From the NCBI GenBank assembly GCA_030041435.1, contig JASHNW010000104.1, positions 1 to 64,000 on the forward strand: a DNA stretch of 64,000 nucleotides, written 5' to 3'. Shown here piece after piece: positions 27,301 through 34,183 of the stretch. The notes under the pieces were generated by a model. That model saw only the letters and a list, made by a program, of their open reading frames with translations. It made no database searches and was not told the DNA's origin. This DNA comes from Acidobacteriaceae bacterium (GTDB lineage: Bacteria; Acidobacteriota; Terriglobia; Terriglobales; Acidobacteriaceae). Every line of letters starts with the position of its first letter. Position 1 is the first letter of the stretch. The position numbers were made by a program, and so were the translations under genes.

Positions 27301-27542
27301 CAAGTATCGATACAAGCCCCCTGCCGCTCGAATACTCGTTCAGGGATCTGTTCGAGGTCTGGAACGAGAAGCAGGACGGCAAGGTAATCAGGGAGGAGCC
27401 CGCGGAAGACCCCCGAAGAGCGGGCCGCCCCCTCCGGCCTCGCCCCGGGCACCCGCCCAACCTGCCTAACGGCGGGAGCATCGCCGTCCCAGCTCGCCGC
27501 ATCAACCCGGCCGGTCCGGACGGCGGTGTGGAAGTAAGGTAG
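24393..27542 (+). CDS. MACPF/perforin-domain protein, putative pore-forming effector
   Basis: 1049 residues from GTG 24393 (AGAGG eight bases upstream). There is no signal peptide. Residues 1 to about 300 are helical and charged. From about 300 to 650 is the MACPF region: the signature appears as FGGHVFRSFTLGGRYSY (473-489), flanked by two Ser/Gly/Ala-rich stretches (SSSILGGFFSSSGIGAASG; KKAGSIAGGFFGKFLLGG) in the places of the helix clusters that unfold into membrane hairpins. The C-terminal part has three GGG-centred motifs near residues 704, 808 and 914, suggesting a three-fold beta-prism-like targeting domain. The last ~50 residues are Pro/Arg rich. No immunity or secretion gene is adjacent. 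The pore-forming role is inferred from the family. Confidence 0.8.
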   Translation: MPIHAAPAAELTDKDNELLRRLLKLMDADASYSKIAGQGIGNVASLRDVVADDSLRENLAKALEGDGATLGDKRVAQMFRKTNGGQLESLLADVDRTVKKERIRPRVNKELEKYLGEKGFGPELMPVFESHGITSPAALYRVIADHNSSAYKNLHQSLGEDTEVAGKVYEGSPELANDLDELSVPEIEAVQDDVPPDFRETGLDTAAKTRYSQLKEAVQEVDALRRRDAGAAKELAKEVSQATQAKLKSILERANARELLSVFDKHAPVTVEDLNTALNDVSERLIAGSQSAFNALIYNEDQVPMSEKELAAANHIRRGVLITATGIYECSGSDLVKGACGCGTPGPFEEVVSDYESEQSYQFAEKTVKESSHTYATSSSILGGFFSSSGIGAASGAFQYAKSTMSSEAKAEARQSWKAVKVKERSIYAPKAVLTLPRERMELSRTALRYLKQIAVADPARRAEYARLFLANFGGHVFRSFTLGGRYSYVARAESANQTTYQELESALSEAQKKAGSIAGGFFGKFLLGGSSAHEDETTETSATSMTTTVGKQKQTVTVNISVRGGLQEMPLDQWKQSLLIDKWWRVIDRREAIAVWDLLRAASVPGWSTKERDDLAMLLERVWVRDVFLASLAESKMAGFEKFARMLKMQPRTVEGLEDMLRDHALRAVAPQMLLRCVTVTTAQESRGGEMVVTLPESWKILCGGGGTLENTSHVLIESYPMKVTAPDGKVSWRWHLKTMAAACADGRDTCSHGKPPRAPFARLTIGLILLFDPQDAWDVELFPRRVSAEEMKQEIPVECPSGYVLTGGGLRIDYYGRPAITGSGFRLAQAQDAAEGIPLQNYWVKTHNMETHHDGDENFRVKHSLTAYAIGVRAANGAPLQPVYTTELSSSKERHPNKELMHRPVANSSTMIGGGAWVTGERSFLSWSLPVFENSGRKMWKAYSADRANMGDEEQIQIVTIGLKNVETSIDTSPLPLEYSFRDLFEVWNEKQDGKVIREEPAEDPRRAGRPLRPRPGHPPNLPNGGSIAVPARRINPAGPDGGVEVR

Positions 27543-27554
27543 CCCACCACGGCA

Positions 27555-27692
27555 ATGACGCCACGCGATCGGCTCTTCTGACTGCGGCGAAACGTTGTAC
27601 GAGGCAAGGATGTCGAAGCTCGTGGGCAGGCCGGCATGAAAGGCCTCCGCGAGTCGCCGTTTGTCAGAACGGCGAAAATAACGGCCACACAT
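27555..27692 (-). pseudogene. SRAP (YedK/HMCES-like) peptidase, N-terminal fragment
   Basis: From ATG 27692 the minus strand reads MCGRYFRRSDKRRLAEAF, then LPTSFDILASYNVSPQSEEP, the first ~45 residues of an SRAP protein including the catalytic Cys2 that crosslinks to abasic DNA. The rest of the ~220-residue protein is missing; the frame runs into the 3' end of the MACPF gene with no further similarity. It looks like a gene truncated when the MACPF segment arrived. Confidence 0.7.
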
Positions 27693-27777
27693 GGCGGTCG
27701 CCACAGGGTAGCGCTCAGTGCCGACCTTCGAAAACCGAGTCGGGAGACAGAGGGGATGTCGCAAGGCGCTGATTTTA

Positions 27778-27853
27778 TGGTGGAGCTAGTCGGGATCGAA
27801 CCGACGACCTCATCGTTGCGAACGATGCGCTCTCCCAGCTGAGCTATAGCCCC
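27778..27853 (-). tRNA. tRNA-Ala (anticodon CGC)
   Basis: The reverse complement folds as a full 76-base tRNA: acceptor GGGGCTA/TAGCTCC, D-arm GCTCAGCTGGGAGAGC, anticodon stem CATCG/CGATG with loop TTCGCAA (anticodon CGC, Ala codon GCG), a T-arm with GGTTCGATCCC, discriminator A and an encoded CCA. Its 3' end faces the island. It lies 125 bases downstream of alaX on the same strand. Confidence 0.95.
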
Positions 27854-27978
27854 ACGTGGAGGGAAAGACCTTTTTGATTTTACGGTATCTCCCGCCTGCC
27901 ACGCTATCGCAAATCGCAGCTCGACACAGCAGCGCTCGCGATAAGAACTGCCGCAGCCTGACCCACGCCTGCGTCCTG

Positions 27979-29265
27979 TTATTTCTGCGGCGGATGCTCG
28001 CTGCCGGCCGCGTTTCGTACCGCTCGCGCCAGCGAAGCGCGCAGCGAAGGCAACTCCTGCGCTGGGATGTCTCCTTGCGCGAGGTCGGGTGAACCGCCGC
28101 CACGGAAACCCCGCTCCGCCAGGGCTTCCTTCAAAACGTTGCCGCAGTTGAACTCGAAATCGAGACTGCGCGCCAGAAAGACGCGGGCCGGAGAAGTTTC
28201 TTCCGCACACAGGATGGCGACCGTGGAAGGCGCCGCCGCGGCGAGACGGGAGGCCAGCAGCTTCACGTAATCCCGATCGTGATCCTTCCAGGAGCGGTCC
28301 ACGAGGCGCAGGCCGTGTTCGATGGGGACTTCGACGGCCAGGCGAGCGGCGTGATAAGCGGCGAGAGATTCACGCAGGCGCTGCCGCTCTTTGGCGCCGG
28401 CCCTGGCTTCGGCTTTCAGTCGCTCCACCGCCGCCGGGATATCGGGTGCTCCGGCAGAGAGAGCCGCGCAGGTCTGCGCGAGGATGGCGGCATCGGCGTG
28501 CGCGGCGCGAACGGCACGCAGCCCGCAGACGAACTCCACACGCATGCCCCGGCTCACCTTTTCCGTTCCGCGCAGCAGCAGCCCGCCGATCTGGCCGGTG
28601 GAGCGCACGTGCGTTCCTCCGCACGCGTTGCGGTCGCAGTCGGCGATCTCGACGATGCGAATCTCCCCGGCGCGCTCCGGCAGCTTGCGCAGATCTCCCG
28701 CGGCCAGCATCGTCTCAGCTTCGGCGCGCGCGACCAGGCGCATGGCGATGGGGCGGTCTTCCCCGATGATCTGGTTCGCGATCCGTTCGACATTTTCGAG
28801 CGCGTTCGGTCCCACGGCTCCCGACGCAAGATCGATGGTGGAAACAGCGTCGCCCAGATGGAAGGATACGGTGGGCGCATGCAGCTCGCGCAGAAAGACG
28901 GCGGACAGCAGATGCTGGCCGGTGTGCTGCTGCATGTGGTCGAACCGGCGCTCCCAGTCGATTGCGGCATCGACCGCCGTACCGGCAGCCAGAGGCTTGC
29001 GCACGTAGTGCCACACTTCGCCGTGCTCGTCTTCCTCGACGGACTCGACGGGAACTTCAAGCCTCGCGCCGCTGCGCGACGTGGCGTGGAGCATGCCGGT
29101 ATCGCAGGGCTGGCCGCCGCTGGTCGGATAAAACGCGGTCCGGTTGAGCGCCAGCTGCCAGACGGACTCGTCCCCGTCGCGGGAGAGCTCGCGGACATCG
29201 GTCACCGTCGCGGAGAATGCCTTCAGGAAGGAATCCGCGTAGTACAGACGCTCGGACACACGCAT
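27979..29265 (-). CDS. alaX: Alanyl-tRNA editing protein AlaX (long form with DHHA1 domain)
   Basis: 428 residues from ATG 29265 (AGGAG upstream). It resembles the editing half of alanyl-tRNA synthetase: an N-terminal beta barrel (LNRTAFYPTSGGQPCDTG), the zinc site formed by HTGQH (His114, His118) and CGGTH (Cys215, His219), a coiled coil and a DHHA1-like C-terminus (FRGGGSPDLAQGD). It hydrolyses Ser- or Gly-tRNA-Ala in trans. There is no aminoacylation domain. The next gene downstream on the same strand is tRNA-Ala itself. Confidence 0.92.
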   Translation of the reverse strand: MRVSERLYYADSFLKAFSATVTDVRELSRDGDESVWQLALNRTAFYPTSGGQPCDTGMLHATSRSGARLEVPVESVEEDEHGEVWHYVRKPLAAGTAVDAAIDWERRFDHMQQHTGQHLLSAVFLRELHAPTVSFHLGDAVSTIDLASGAVGPNALENVERIANQIIGEDRPIAMRLVARAEAETMLAAGDLRKLPERAGEIRIVEIADCDRNACGGTHVRSTGQIGGLLLRGTEKVSRGMRVEFVCGLRAVRAAHADAAILAQTCAALSAGAPDIPAAVERLKAEARAGAKERQRLRESLAAYHAARLAVEVPIEHGLRLVDRSWKDHDRDYVKLLASRLAAAAPSTVAILCAEETSPARVFLARSLDFEFNCGNVLKEALAERGFRGGGSPDLAQGDIPAQELPSLRASLARAVRNAAGSEHPPQK

Positions 29266-29399
29266 TCTCTCAACTCCTGATCTGGCGGAACGCAATGCGA
29301 AAGCCGGGCCAGATAGATCCGGAAGGCCGGGGCAGCCCGCATATAGTCTAGTCGAGTGCAGCACCATGCAGGATGACCATCCGGGAACCTGTCTGATCA

Positions 29400-30638
29400 A
29401 TGCTCAATATTCTTATCTGGGTCATTTCCCTGGCCAGCATCACCCTCATGCTCGTGCGCCCGCGCGGCATACCGGAGTGGGTGTGGATCTGCGCCGGAGC
29501 CCTGGCGCTGGTGGCCACCGGTTTGTTGCCGCTGGGCGGAGCCGCGCATGCCGTCGGCGAGGGTGTGGACGTCTACCTGTTCCTGGCCGGCATGATGATC
29601 CTCGCGGAGCTGGCTCGCGAAGAAGGCGTTTTCGACTGGGTTGCGGATATCGCCGTCCGCCATGCGCGTGGATCGGCGAGCCGGCTTTTCTTCTGGATCT
29701 ATCTGTCCGGGACGGTGGTGACCGCCTTCCTCTCCAACGACGCCACGGCGGTGGTGCTCACCCCGGCGGTCCTGGCTGCGGTGCGGCGGGCCCGAGTGGA
29801 AGTGCGTCCGCATCTGCTGGCGTGCGCTATGGTGGCCAACGCAGCCAGCTTTCTCCTGCCCATCTCCAACCCCGCGAACCTGGTCGTCTTTGGCTCGCAC
29901 CTGCCGCCGCTCGCGGGATGGCTGCGGTATATGCTGCTCCCCTCCATCGCTTCCGTGGTCGCCACCTGGGTATGTCTGCGGCTGCTCTCACGTCCGGCCC
30001 TGGCGCAGGCCACTGCGCCCGCGGAAGAGCCGCGAGCGCTGACTCCAGGCGGCCGCATGGCGCTGGCCGGCATCGGCCTGGCGGCTGTCGGTTTGCTGGT
30101 CTTCTCCGGACTGGGAATTCGGCTGGGCGCGCCCACCTGCGCCGCCGGGTTCATCGCGATGGCGATGGTATCGGCCAAAGATCGCCGCGCGCCGCTGAAT
30201 GCGGTTCGCAATGTAGCCTGGAGCGTGCTGCCGCTGGTGGCCGGGCTCTTCATGCTGGTGGAAGCCCTGAACCGCGCCGGCTTGCTTCGCCTTACGCTGG
30301 CGAGCCTGCAGTGGCTGGAAGCCGCGCCCGACGGCGTGGGCAAATTGGCCGGGGCGGGCGCCGCAGCGCTGCTCTCGAACGGCATGAATAACCTGCCCGT
30401 GGGCCTGGCCGCAGGTACGGCTCTGCACGAGTTGGGGCGTCACGGCGTGCTGGCGCATGCGATGCTCATCGGCGTCGACCTGGGGCCCAATCTGTCCGTT
30501 ACCGGCTCGCTGGCGACCATTCTTTGGCTCATCGCGCTGCGCCGCGATCAGGAGGAGATCACGGCCTGGCAGTTCCTGAAGGCCGGCGCGGTGGCCATGC
30601 CCGTGGCGCTCGTGCTGGCCCTCCTCGCGCTGCGGTAG
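29400..30638 (+). CDS. ArsB-family arsenite/anion permease
   Basis: 412 residues with about eleven membrane segments. The two antiparallel signature loops are FLSNDATAVVLTPAVL with LPISNPANLVVFG, and LLSNGMNNLPVG with DLGPNLSVTGSLATILW, as in ArsB/ArsB-like members of the ion-transporter superfamily. Arsenite export is likely but not certain: there is no arsR or arsC nearby, and related proteins carry other anions. A TATAGT hexamer at about 29341 could be its -10. Confidence 0.82.
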   Translation: MLNILIWVISLASITLMLVRPRGIPEWVWICAGALALVATGLLPLGGAAHAVGEGVDVYLFLAGMMILAELAREEGVFDWVADIAVRHARGSASRLFFWIYLSGTVVTAFLSNDATAVVLTPAVLAAVRRARVEVRPHLLACAMVANAASFLLPISNPANLVVFGSHLPPLAGWLRYMLLPSIASVVATWVCLRLLSRPALAQATAPAEEPRALTPGGRMALAGIGLAAVGLLVFSGLGIRLGAPTCAAGFIAMAMVSAKDRRAPLNAVRNVAWSVLPLVAGLFMLVEALNRAGLLRLTLASLQWLEAAPDGVGKLAGAGAAALLSNGMNNLPVGLAAGTALHELGRHGVLAHAMLIGVDLGPNLSVTGSLATILWLIALRRDQEEITAWQFLKAGAVAMPVALVLALLALR

Positions 30639-30644
30639 GCGCTG

Positions 30645-31085
30645 CTACGGAGCGGTCTGGGGCAGTTGATCCGGGCTGAGCATGAATGGATTGATCACCG
30701 TCACCCCGTCAAGGTTCTGACCAGCATGCAGGTCTTCGGTTAGGAGCCAGTGACATGCGGCAGACTGAGCAGCCGCGACAATCAGGGAGTCCCAGAAAGA
30801 TAGCTTGTGCCGGTCCTGAATCTTCCAGGCACGCTCGAGGACGGCGTCGTCGACGATAACAGGTTGCCAGGCGAGAAGGTCGCGCACATCGGCGCGGATG
30901 CTTTCCCGTGCAGGTGGCCACTTCTGCATCGCGTTGGCGTAGAACTCGTGCAGAACCTGATAACTGATGCGGCCGCGGCGGTTCTTCCAAAGCTCAGCCT
31001 GCCAGAGCCGTGCTGCGCGCTGTTTATCAGGGTCAGCATCGTCGCGAGCATAGAGGAACACATTCGTGTCAACGAAGACGGGCAC
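30645..31085 (-). CDS. PIN-domain toxin, VapC-like
   Basis: 146 residues. Conserved acidic residues of the PIN ribonuclease fold are present: Asp6 in FVDTNVFLY, a Glu in the ISYQVLHEFY helix and an Asp in LSFWDSLIVAAA. It probably cleaves RNA (often initiator tRNA or rRNA) when freed from its antitoxin. Its start overlaps the upstream antitoxin gene by 17 bases. It is convergent with the ArsB-like gene, six bases away. Confidence 0.88.
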   Translation of the reverse strand: MPVFVDTNVFLYARDDADPDKQRAARLWQAELWKNRRGRISYQVLHEFYANAMQKWPPARESIRADVRDLLAWQPVIVDDAVLERAWKIQDRHKLSFWDSLIVAAAQSAACHWLLTEDLHAGQNLDGVTVINPFMLSPDQLPQTAP

Positions 31086-31317
31086 GGTCGTGAACCTGTT
31101 CGCGCAACAGATATTGTCCGTCGGTCTTCATGTACGGCCTGCGTGAGAGAAACCGGCGCATGGCGCTCTCATATTCGATGTTTCCAGCCATTCGCTCTTT
31201 GAGGATCGCACCCAGGAAACGCGAGACGCTCGTTTCATTTCGTGCGGCCTCGACGCGAGCCCAGCGGGCGACGTCCTCTTCGAGGGTGACGGTAACGTTT
31301 TTGAGGGCGGATTTCAT
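31069..31317 (-). CDS. Ribbon-helix-helix antitoxin, VapB-like
   Basis: 82 residues with an N-terminal ribbon-helix-helix (NVTVTLEEDVARWARVEAAR, then TSVSRFLGAIL) and a C-terminal tail likely to thread into the PIN toxin. It should neutralise the toxin and repress its own promoter. Upstream, TAACACG occurs twice 16 bases apart (plus strand 31317-31323 and 31333-31339), a candidate operator overlapping the start codon. Confidence 0.85.
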   Translation of the reverse strand: MKSALKNVTVTLEEDVARWARVEAARNETSVSRFLGAILKERMAGNIEYESAMRRFLSRRPYMKTDGQYLLREQVHDRARLR

Positions 31318-31436
31318 AACACGAACCTAGTGTAACACGATTTCAGTGATCGGAGCGGCCGAGCAACGCCGTAGCCTCCGCTCGCACGGAATCGCACAGC
31401 GCCGGGCCGGATCGCCCAGGCCCTATCCCCCGCATT

Positions 31437-31442
31437 TATAAT
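31437..31442 (+). promoter_or_regulatory. Consensus -10 hexamer upstream of fabZ
   Basis: A perfect TATAAT ends 14 bases before the fabZ ATG. No recognisable -35 or Shine-Dalgarno is present, so the transcript would have a leader of only about seven bases. Confidence 0.4.
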
Positions 31443-31456
31443 CGCCGCTGCAGCTT

Positions 31457-32029
31457 ATGGAGAGCCCCAACCCCATCCTCGACGGTCGCCAGGTGCTGGA
31501 AATCGGCGACATCATGAACATCCTCCCGCACCGCTATCCCTTCCTGCTCATCGATCGCATCGTCGAAGTGGAAAGGAAGAAGCGCATCGTCGCCATCAAG
31601 AGCGTGTCCATCAACGAGCCCTTCTTCCAGGGTCATTTCCCCGATTTTCCCATCATGCCCGGGGCGCTCGTCGTCGAGTCCATCGCCCAGGCCGGAGGCA
31701 CGCTGCTGCTGCCCGAAGTGCCCGACCGCCACAACAAGCTGATGGTCTTCACCGGCATCGAAAAAGCCAAGTTCCGCCGGCCGGTGGTGCCCGGCGACCA
31801 GATGCGCATCGAGATCAACGTGCTCAACTGGAGACCGCGCGCGGTGCGCATGGAAGGCCGCGTAACCGTGGATGGCAAGCTCGCCTGCGAGGCCATCGTC
31901 ATGTGTCAGCTGGTGCCGCGCGGCGGCCGCCCTGCGACCGAAGGGTCGTCGTCGGAAGCCGCCGGACCCGCGCGGCCCGAGAACGCCTCGCCGCCGGCGC
32001 CCACCGAGGAACTGGTGACGCAGGAGTGA
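31457..32029 (+). CDS. fabZ: 3-hydroxyacyl-ACP dehydratase
   Basis: 190 residues. A hot-dog fold with catalytic His25 in LPHRYPFLL and Glu74 in MPGALVVESIAQAGG is clear. It dehydrates 3-hydroxyacyl-ACP in fatty-acid synthesis and competes with lipid A synthesis for that substrate. The C-terminal ~35 residues (from about RGGRPATEG) are a Pro/Ala/Ser-rich extension beyond the usual ~150. Its stop overlaps the lpxA GTG, so the two are translationally coupled. Confidence 0.95.
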   Translation: MESPNPILDGRQVLEIGDIMNILPHRYPFLLIDRIVEVERKKRIVAIKSVSINEPFFQGHFPDFPIMPGALVVESIAQAGGTLLLPEVPDRHNKLMVFTGIEKAKFRRPVVPGDQMRIEINVLNWRPRAVRMEGRVTVDGKLACEAIVMCQLVPRGGRPATEGSSSEAAGPARPENASPPAPTEELVTQE

Positions 32030-32802
32030 GCATTCACCCCACAGCGATCATCGCTGCCGACGCTGTTATTCCCGAGTCGTGCATGGTCGGGCCTTACTGC
32101 ACCGTGGGGCCCGATGTCGTTCTTGGGGAAGGTTGCGAGCTGGTGTCGCACGTGGTCCTCGACGGCCACCTGCAGGCCGGCGCGCGCAACCGCTTCTACT
32201 CCTTTGCCTGCGTCGGCGTCGCGCCGCAGGACCTGAAGTACAAAGGCGAGCCGACCGCAGTTGTCCTGGGCGACGACAACACCATCCGCGAATGTGTCAC
32301 GATCTCGCGCGGCACCGAGGGCGGTGGCGGAACCACGCGCATCGGGAGCCACTGCCTGATCATGGCCTACACCCACATTGGCCACGACAGCATCATCGGC
32401 GACCACTGCATCCTGGCCAATGGCGCGACCCTGGCCGGCCATGTGATCGTGGAAGACTACGCGACCGTGGGCGCGCTGTGTCCTGTCCACCAGTACTGCC
32501 GCATCGGCCGTTATTCCTATATCGGCGGCGGAACGACCATCACGCAGGACGTGCTGCCTTTCTCTCTCACCTCGGCCAGCCGCGATGTGCATGCTTACAG
32601 CCTGAACAAAGTGGGGCTCGAACGGCAGGGCTTCGACCGTGCCCGCCTGCGCGCCATCCACCACGCCTACCGGCTGCTGCTGGCCGCAAAAATGAATATC
32701 TCCCAGGCCATCGGCAAGCTGCGCGAAGAAGCCCTCGCATCCCCCGACGTCGCCTATCTGGTGGAGTTCATTGAGAAGTCGCAGCGAGGCATTATCCGCT
32801 AA
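32026..32802 (+). CDS. lpxA: UDP-N-acetylglucosamine acyltransferase
   Basis: 258 residues from GTG 32026, which overlaps the fabZ stop (GTGA). Hexapeptide repeats form a left-handed beta helix (SIHPTAIIAADAVIP onward); the catalytic His lies in IMAYTHIGHDSIIGD; the helical C-terminus (ARLRAIHHAYRLLL) is typical. It performs the first step of lipid A synthesis. No lpxD, lpxB or lpxC is nearby. The frame can be extended to 31903, but only by reading fabZ out of frame. Confidence 0.95.
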   Translation: MSIHPTAIIAADAVIPESCMVGPYCTVGPDVVLGEGCELVSHVVLDGHLQAGARNRFYSFACVGVAPQDLKYKGEPTAVVLGDDNTIRECVTISRGTEGGGGTTRIGSHCLIMAYTHIGHDSIIGDHCILANGATLAGHVIVEDYATVGALCPVHQYCRIGRYSYIGGGTTITQDVLPFSLTSASRDVHAYSLNKVGLERQGFDRARLRAIHHAYRLLLAAKMNISQAIGKLREEALASPDVAYLVEFIEKSQRGIIR

Positions 32803-33265
32803 CGCAATGCCTGAGTCGGCTTATCCCGAAGCCGCTCGACTCAAGTCGCCGCGACCCTCAGGGAGCGGCGACCTTGCACTGCAACCGAAAGGCCAAAGGA
32901 ACTCAGGAATTGCCGTAGCCTCTGCACCCTTTGGCAGCCAGACCTCTACAGACCGTTTACATGGGATTCACGTCAATTTGTGGAAAACCACTTGCCTCAG
33001 CCTTGAGGGCTCCTGAATGAGCCGCCGGGCGGGTTACCGCTGTAACCTGTTGATTTCCCGGGTGGAATCGAGCAAAAAGGCGTCTTCCGCCCGATTACCA
33101 GTCGATAACCGGATGATGAACGGGTTAAGGAGGGCCACTCTTCCACAGAAATTTCCACAGGAGAGCGGGCGATCTTCCTCGAGCGAGAGGACGCTGGTTT
33201 TGAGCGCCGGCCACCCTCCTCGACGGAGGATGACCGGCAGCGATTTGCCCGAAGCGGGGCCGCTC
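32803..33265. other. 463-base intergenic region between convergent lpxA and skp
   Basis: I see no gene here: short frames lack similarity, composition bias and ribosome-binding sites. It contains TGTGGAAAACC and two TTCCACAG-like words but no ordered cluster. No clear T-tailed hairpin is present. Confidence 0.5.
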
Positions 33266-33922
33266 CTAGTGCGTGGCGGGCGGCCTGGCGCCGGTGCTCG
33301 CCCCTGCGTGAGGAGTGGGGGCCGACGGCACCGCGGCTGGCGCCGGAATACCCGACTTGGTGTTGTAGGCGTCGAGCACGGCTTTGGAAATATCTGTGCC
33401 CGGCGTCGCCCACACCACGCCGCTGTTCTGCTGGCCGGCATCGAGGACGAGATTGAAGCCCTGTGACTTGGCGTAGTCGCTCAGGATGTCGAACACCTTC
33501 TGGCCCACCTGCTGCAGGGTCTCCTGGCCGGCTTCCTGCTCGTCGTTGCGAAGATCTTCGCCCTTCCGCTGCAGGTCCTTGGTCTTATCGTCGATGTCGT
33601 GCAGCTTCGTCTGCCGGTCCACGTCGCTGAGCGTGGTGCCGGCCGTCTGGAGCTGCTTCTTCTCGGCATCGATCTGCTGATTCAGTTGCTGCAGTTCCGT
33701 CACCCGCGGCTCGTATTTCTTCTGCAGGTCGGCGATGTCGCGCTGAAATTCGTTGGTCTGCTGAACGACCGCTTCGAAATTGATGACGGCTATTTTGGTG
33801 GCGCCGGTGATGGCTACTGGCGCGCCAGCGGCTGGATCAGGACTCGCCGGAGCGGCCTGAGCGACGGCTCCGACGCCCAGTCCGGACGCGAGCACGCAAA
33901 CGATTGGCAACAAATGCTTCAT
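33266..33922 (-). CDS. skp: OmpH/Skp-family periplasmic chaperone
   Basis: 218 residues from ATG 33922 (MKHLLPIVCVLASGLGVGAV signal peptide). A short beta strand (KIAVINFEAVVQQTNEFQ) is followed by a long charged coiled coil (about 75-145) and a returning strand (FNLVLDAGQQNSGVVW), as in Skp. It should escort unfolded outer-membrane proteins to BamA, encoded 262 bases upstream on the same strand. The Pro/Ala-rich tail (~30 residues) is longer than usual. Confidence 0.88.
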   Translation of the reverse strand: MKHLLPIVCVLASGLGVGAVAQAAPASPDPAAGAPVAITGATKIAVINFEAVVQQTNEFQRDIADLQKKYEPRVTELQQLNQQIDAEKKQLQTAGTTLSDVDRQTKLHDIDDKTKDLQRKGEDLRNDEQEAGQETLQQVGQKVFDILSDYAKSQGFNLVLDAGQQNSGVVWATPGTDISKAVLDAYNTKSGIPAPAAVPSAPTPHAGASTGARPPATH

Positions 33923-34183
33923 GGAATTCACAAACTCCTTCGCTGTCCTGGGTGGTCTGGTCCGCATTTCTTGCTCGTTGAATTGCTGCTCGCTGAAGAT
34001 CCTCCGGAGCAGGCTCCAGGCATCATTTTTGAGCCCGTAATGCAAAGACGCGGACAGAGAGAATTTCTCAGGAACTTGGGCAAATTATAGGACCGAGCCG
34101 GAGGCCCGTCAAACGATTCCTCCCGGCCTTCATGGTACCGCGGAACCCGCTTGCCGGGTTCCGCAGGGGGTGTTCGGACGGCA

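Larger units (their letters stand above)
24015..27777. mobile_element. tRNA-Ala-bounded genomic island remnant
   Basis: The segment between the tRNA-Ala 3'-half copy (23971-24014) and the intact tRNA-Ala (27778-27853) carries one long gene (MACPF protein) and a fragment of an SRAP gene. No integrase, transposase or plasmid gene remains. The boundaries are inferred from the direct repeat; the excision machinery is presumably lost or supplied elsewhere. Confidence 0.6.

Noticed and set aside
32950-33170. TGTGGAAAA and TTCCACAG words resembling DnaA boxes between lpxA and skp
   Set aside because: Each differs from the box consensus, there is no ordered cluster or AT-rich unwinding region, and no dnaA, dnaN or parAB gene is near.
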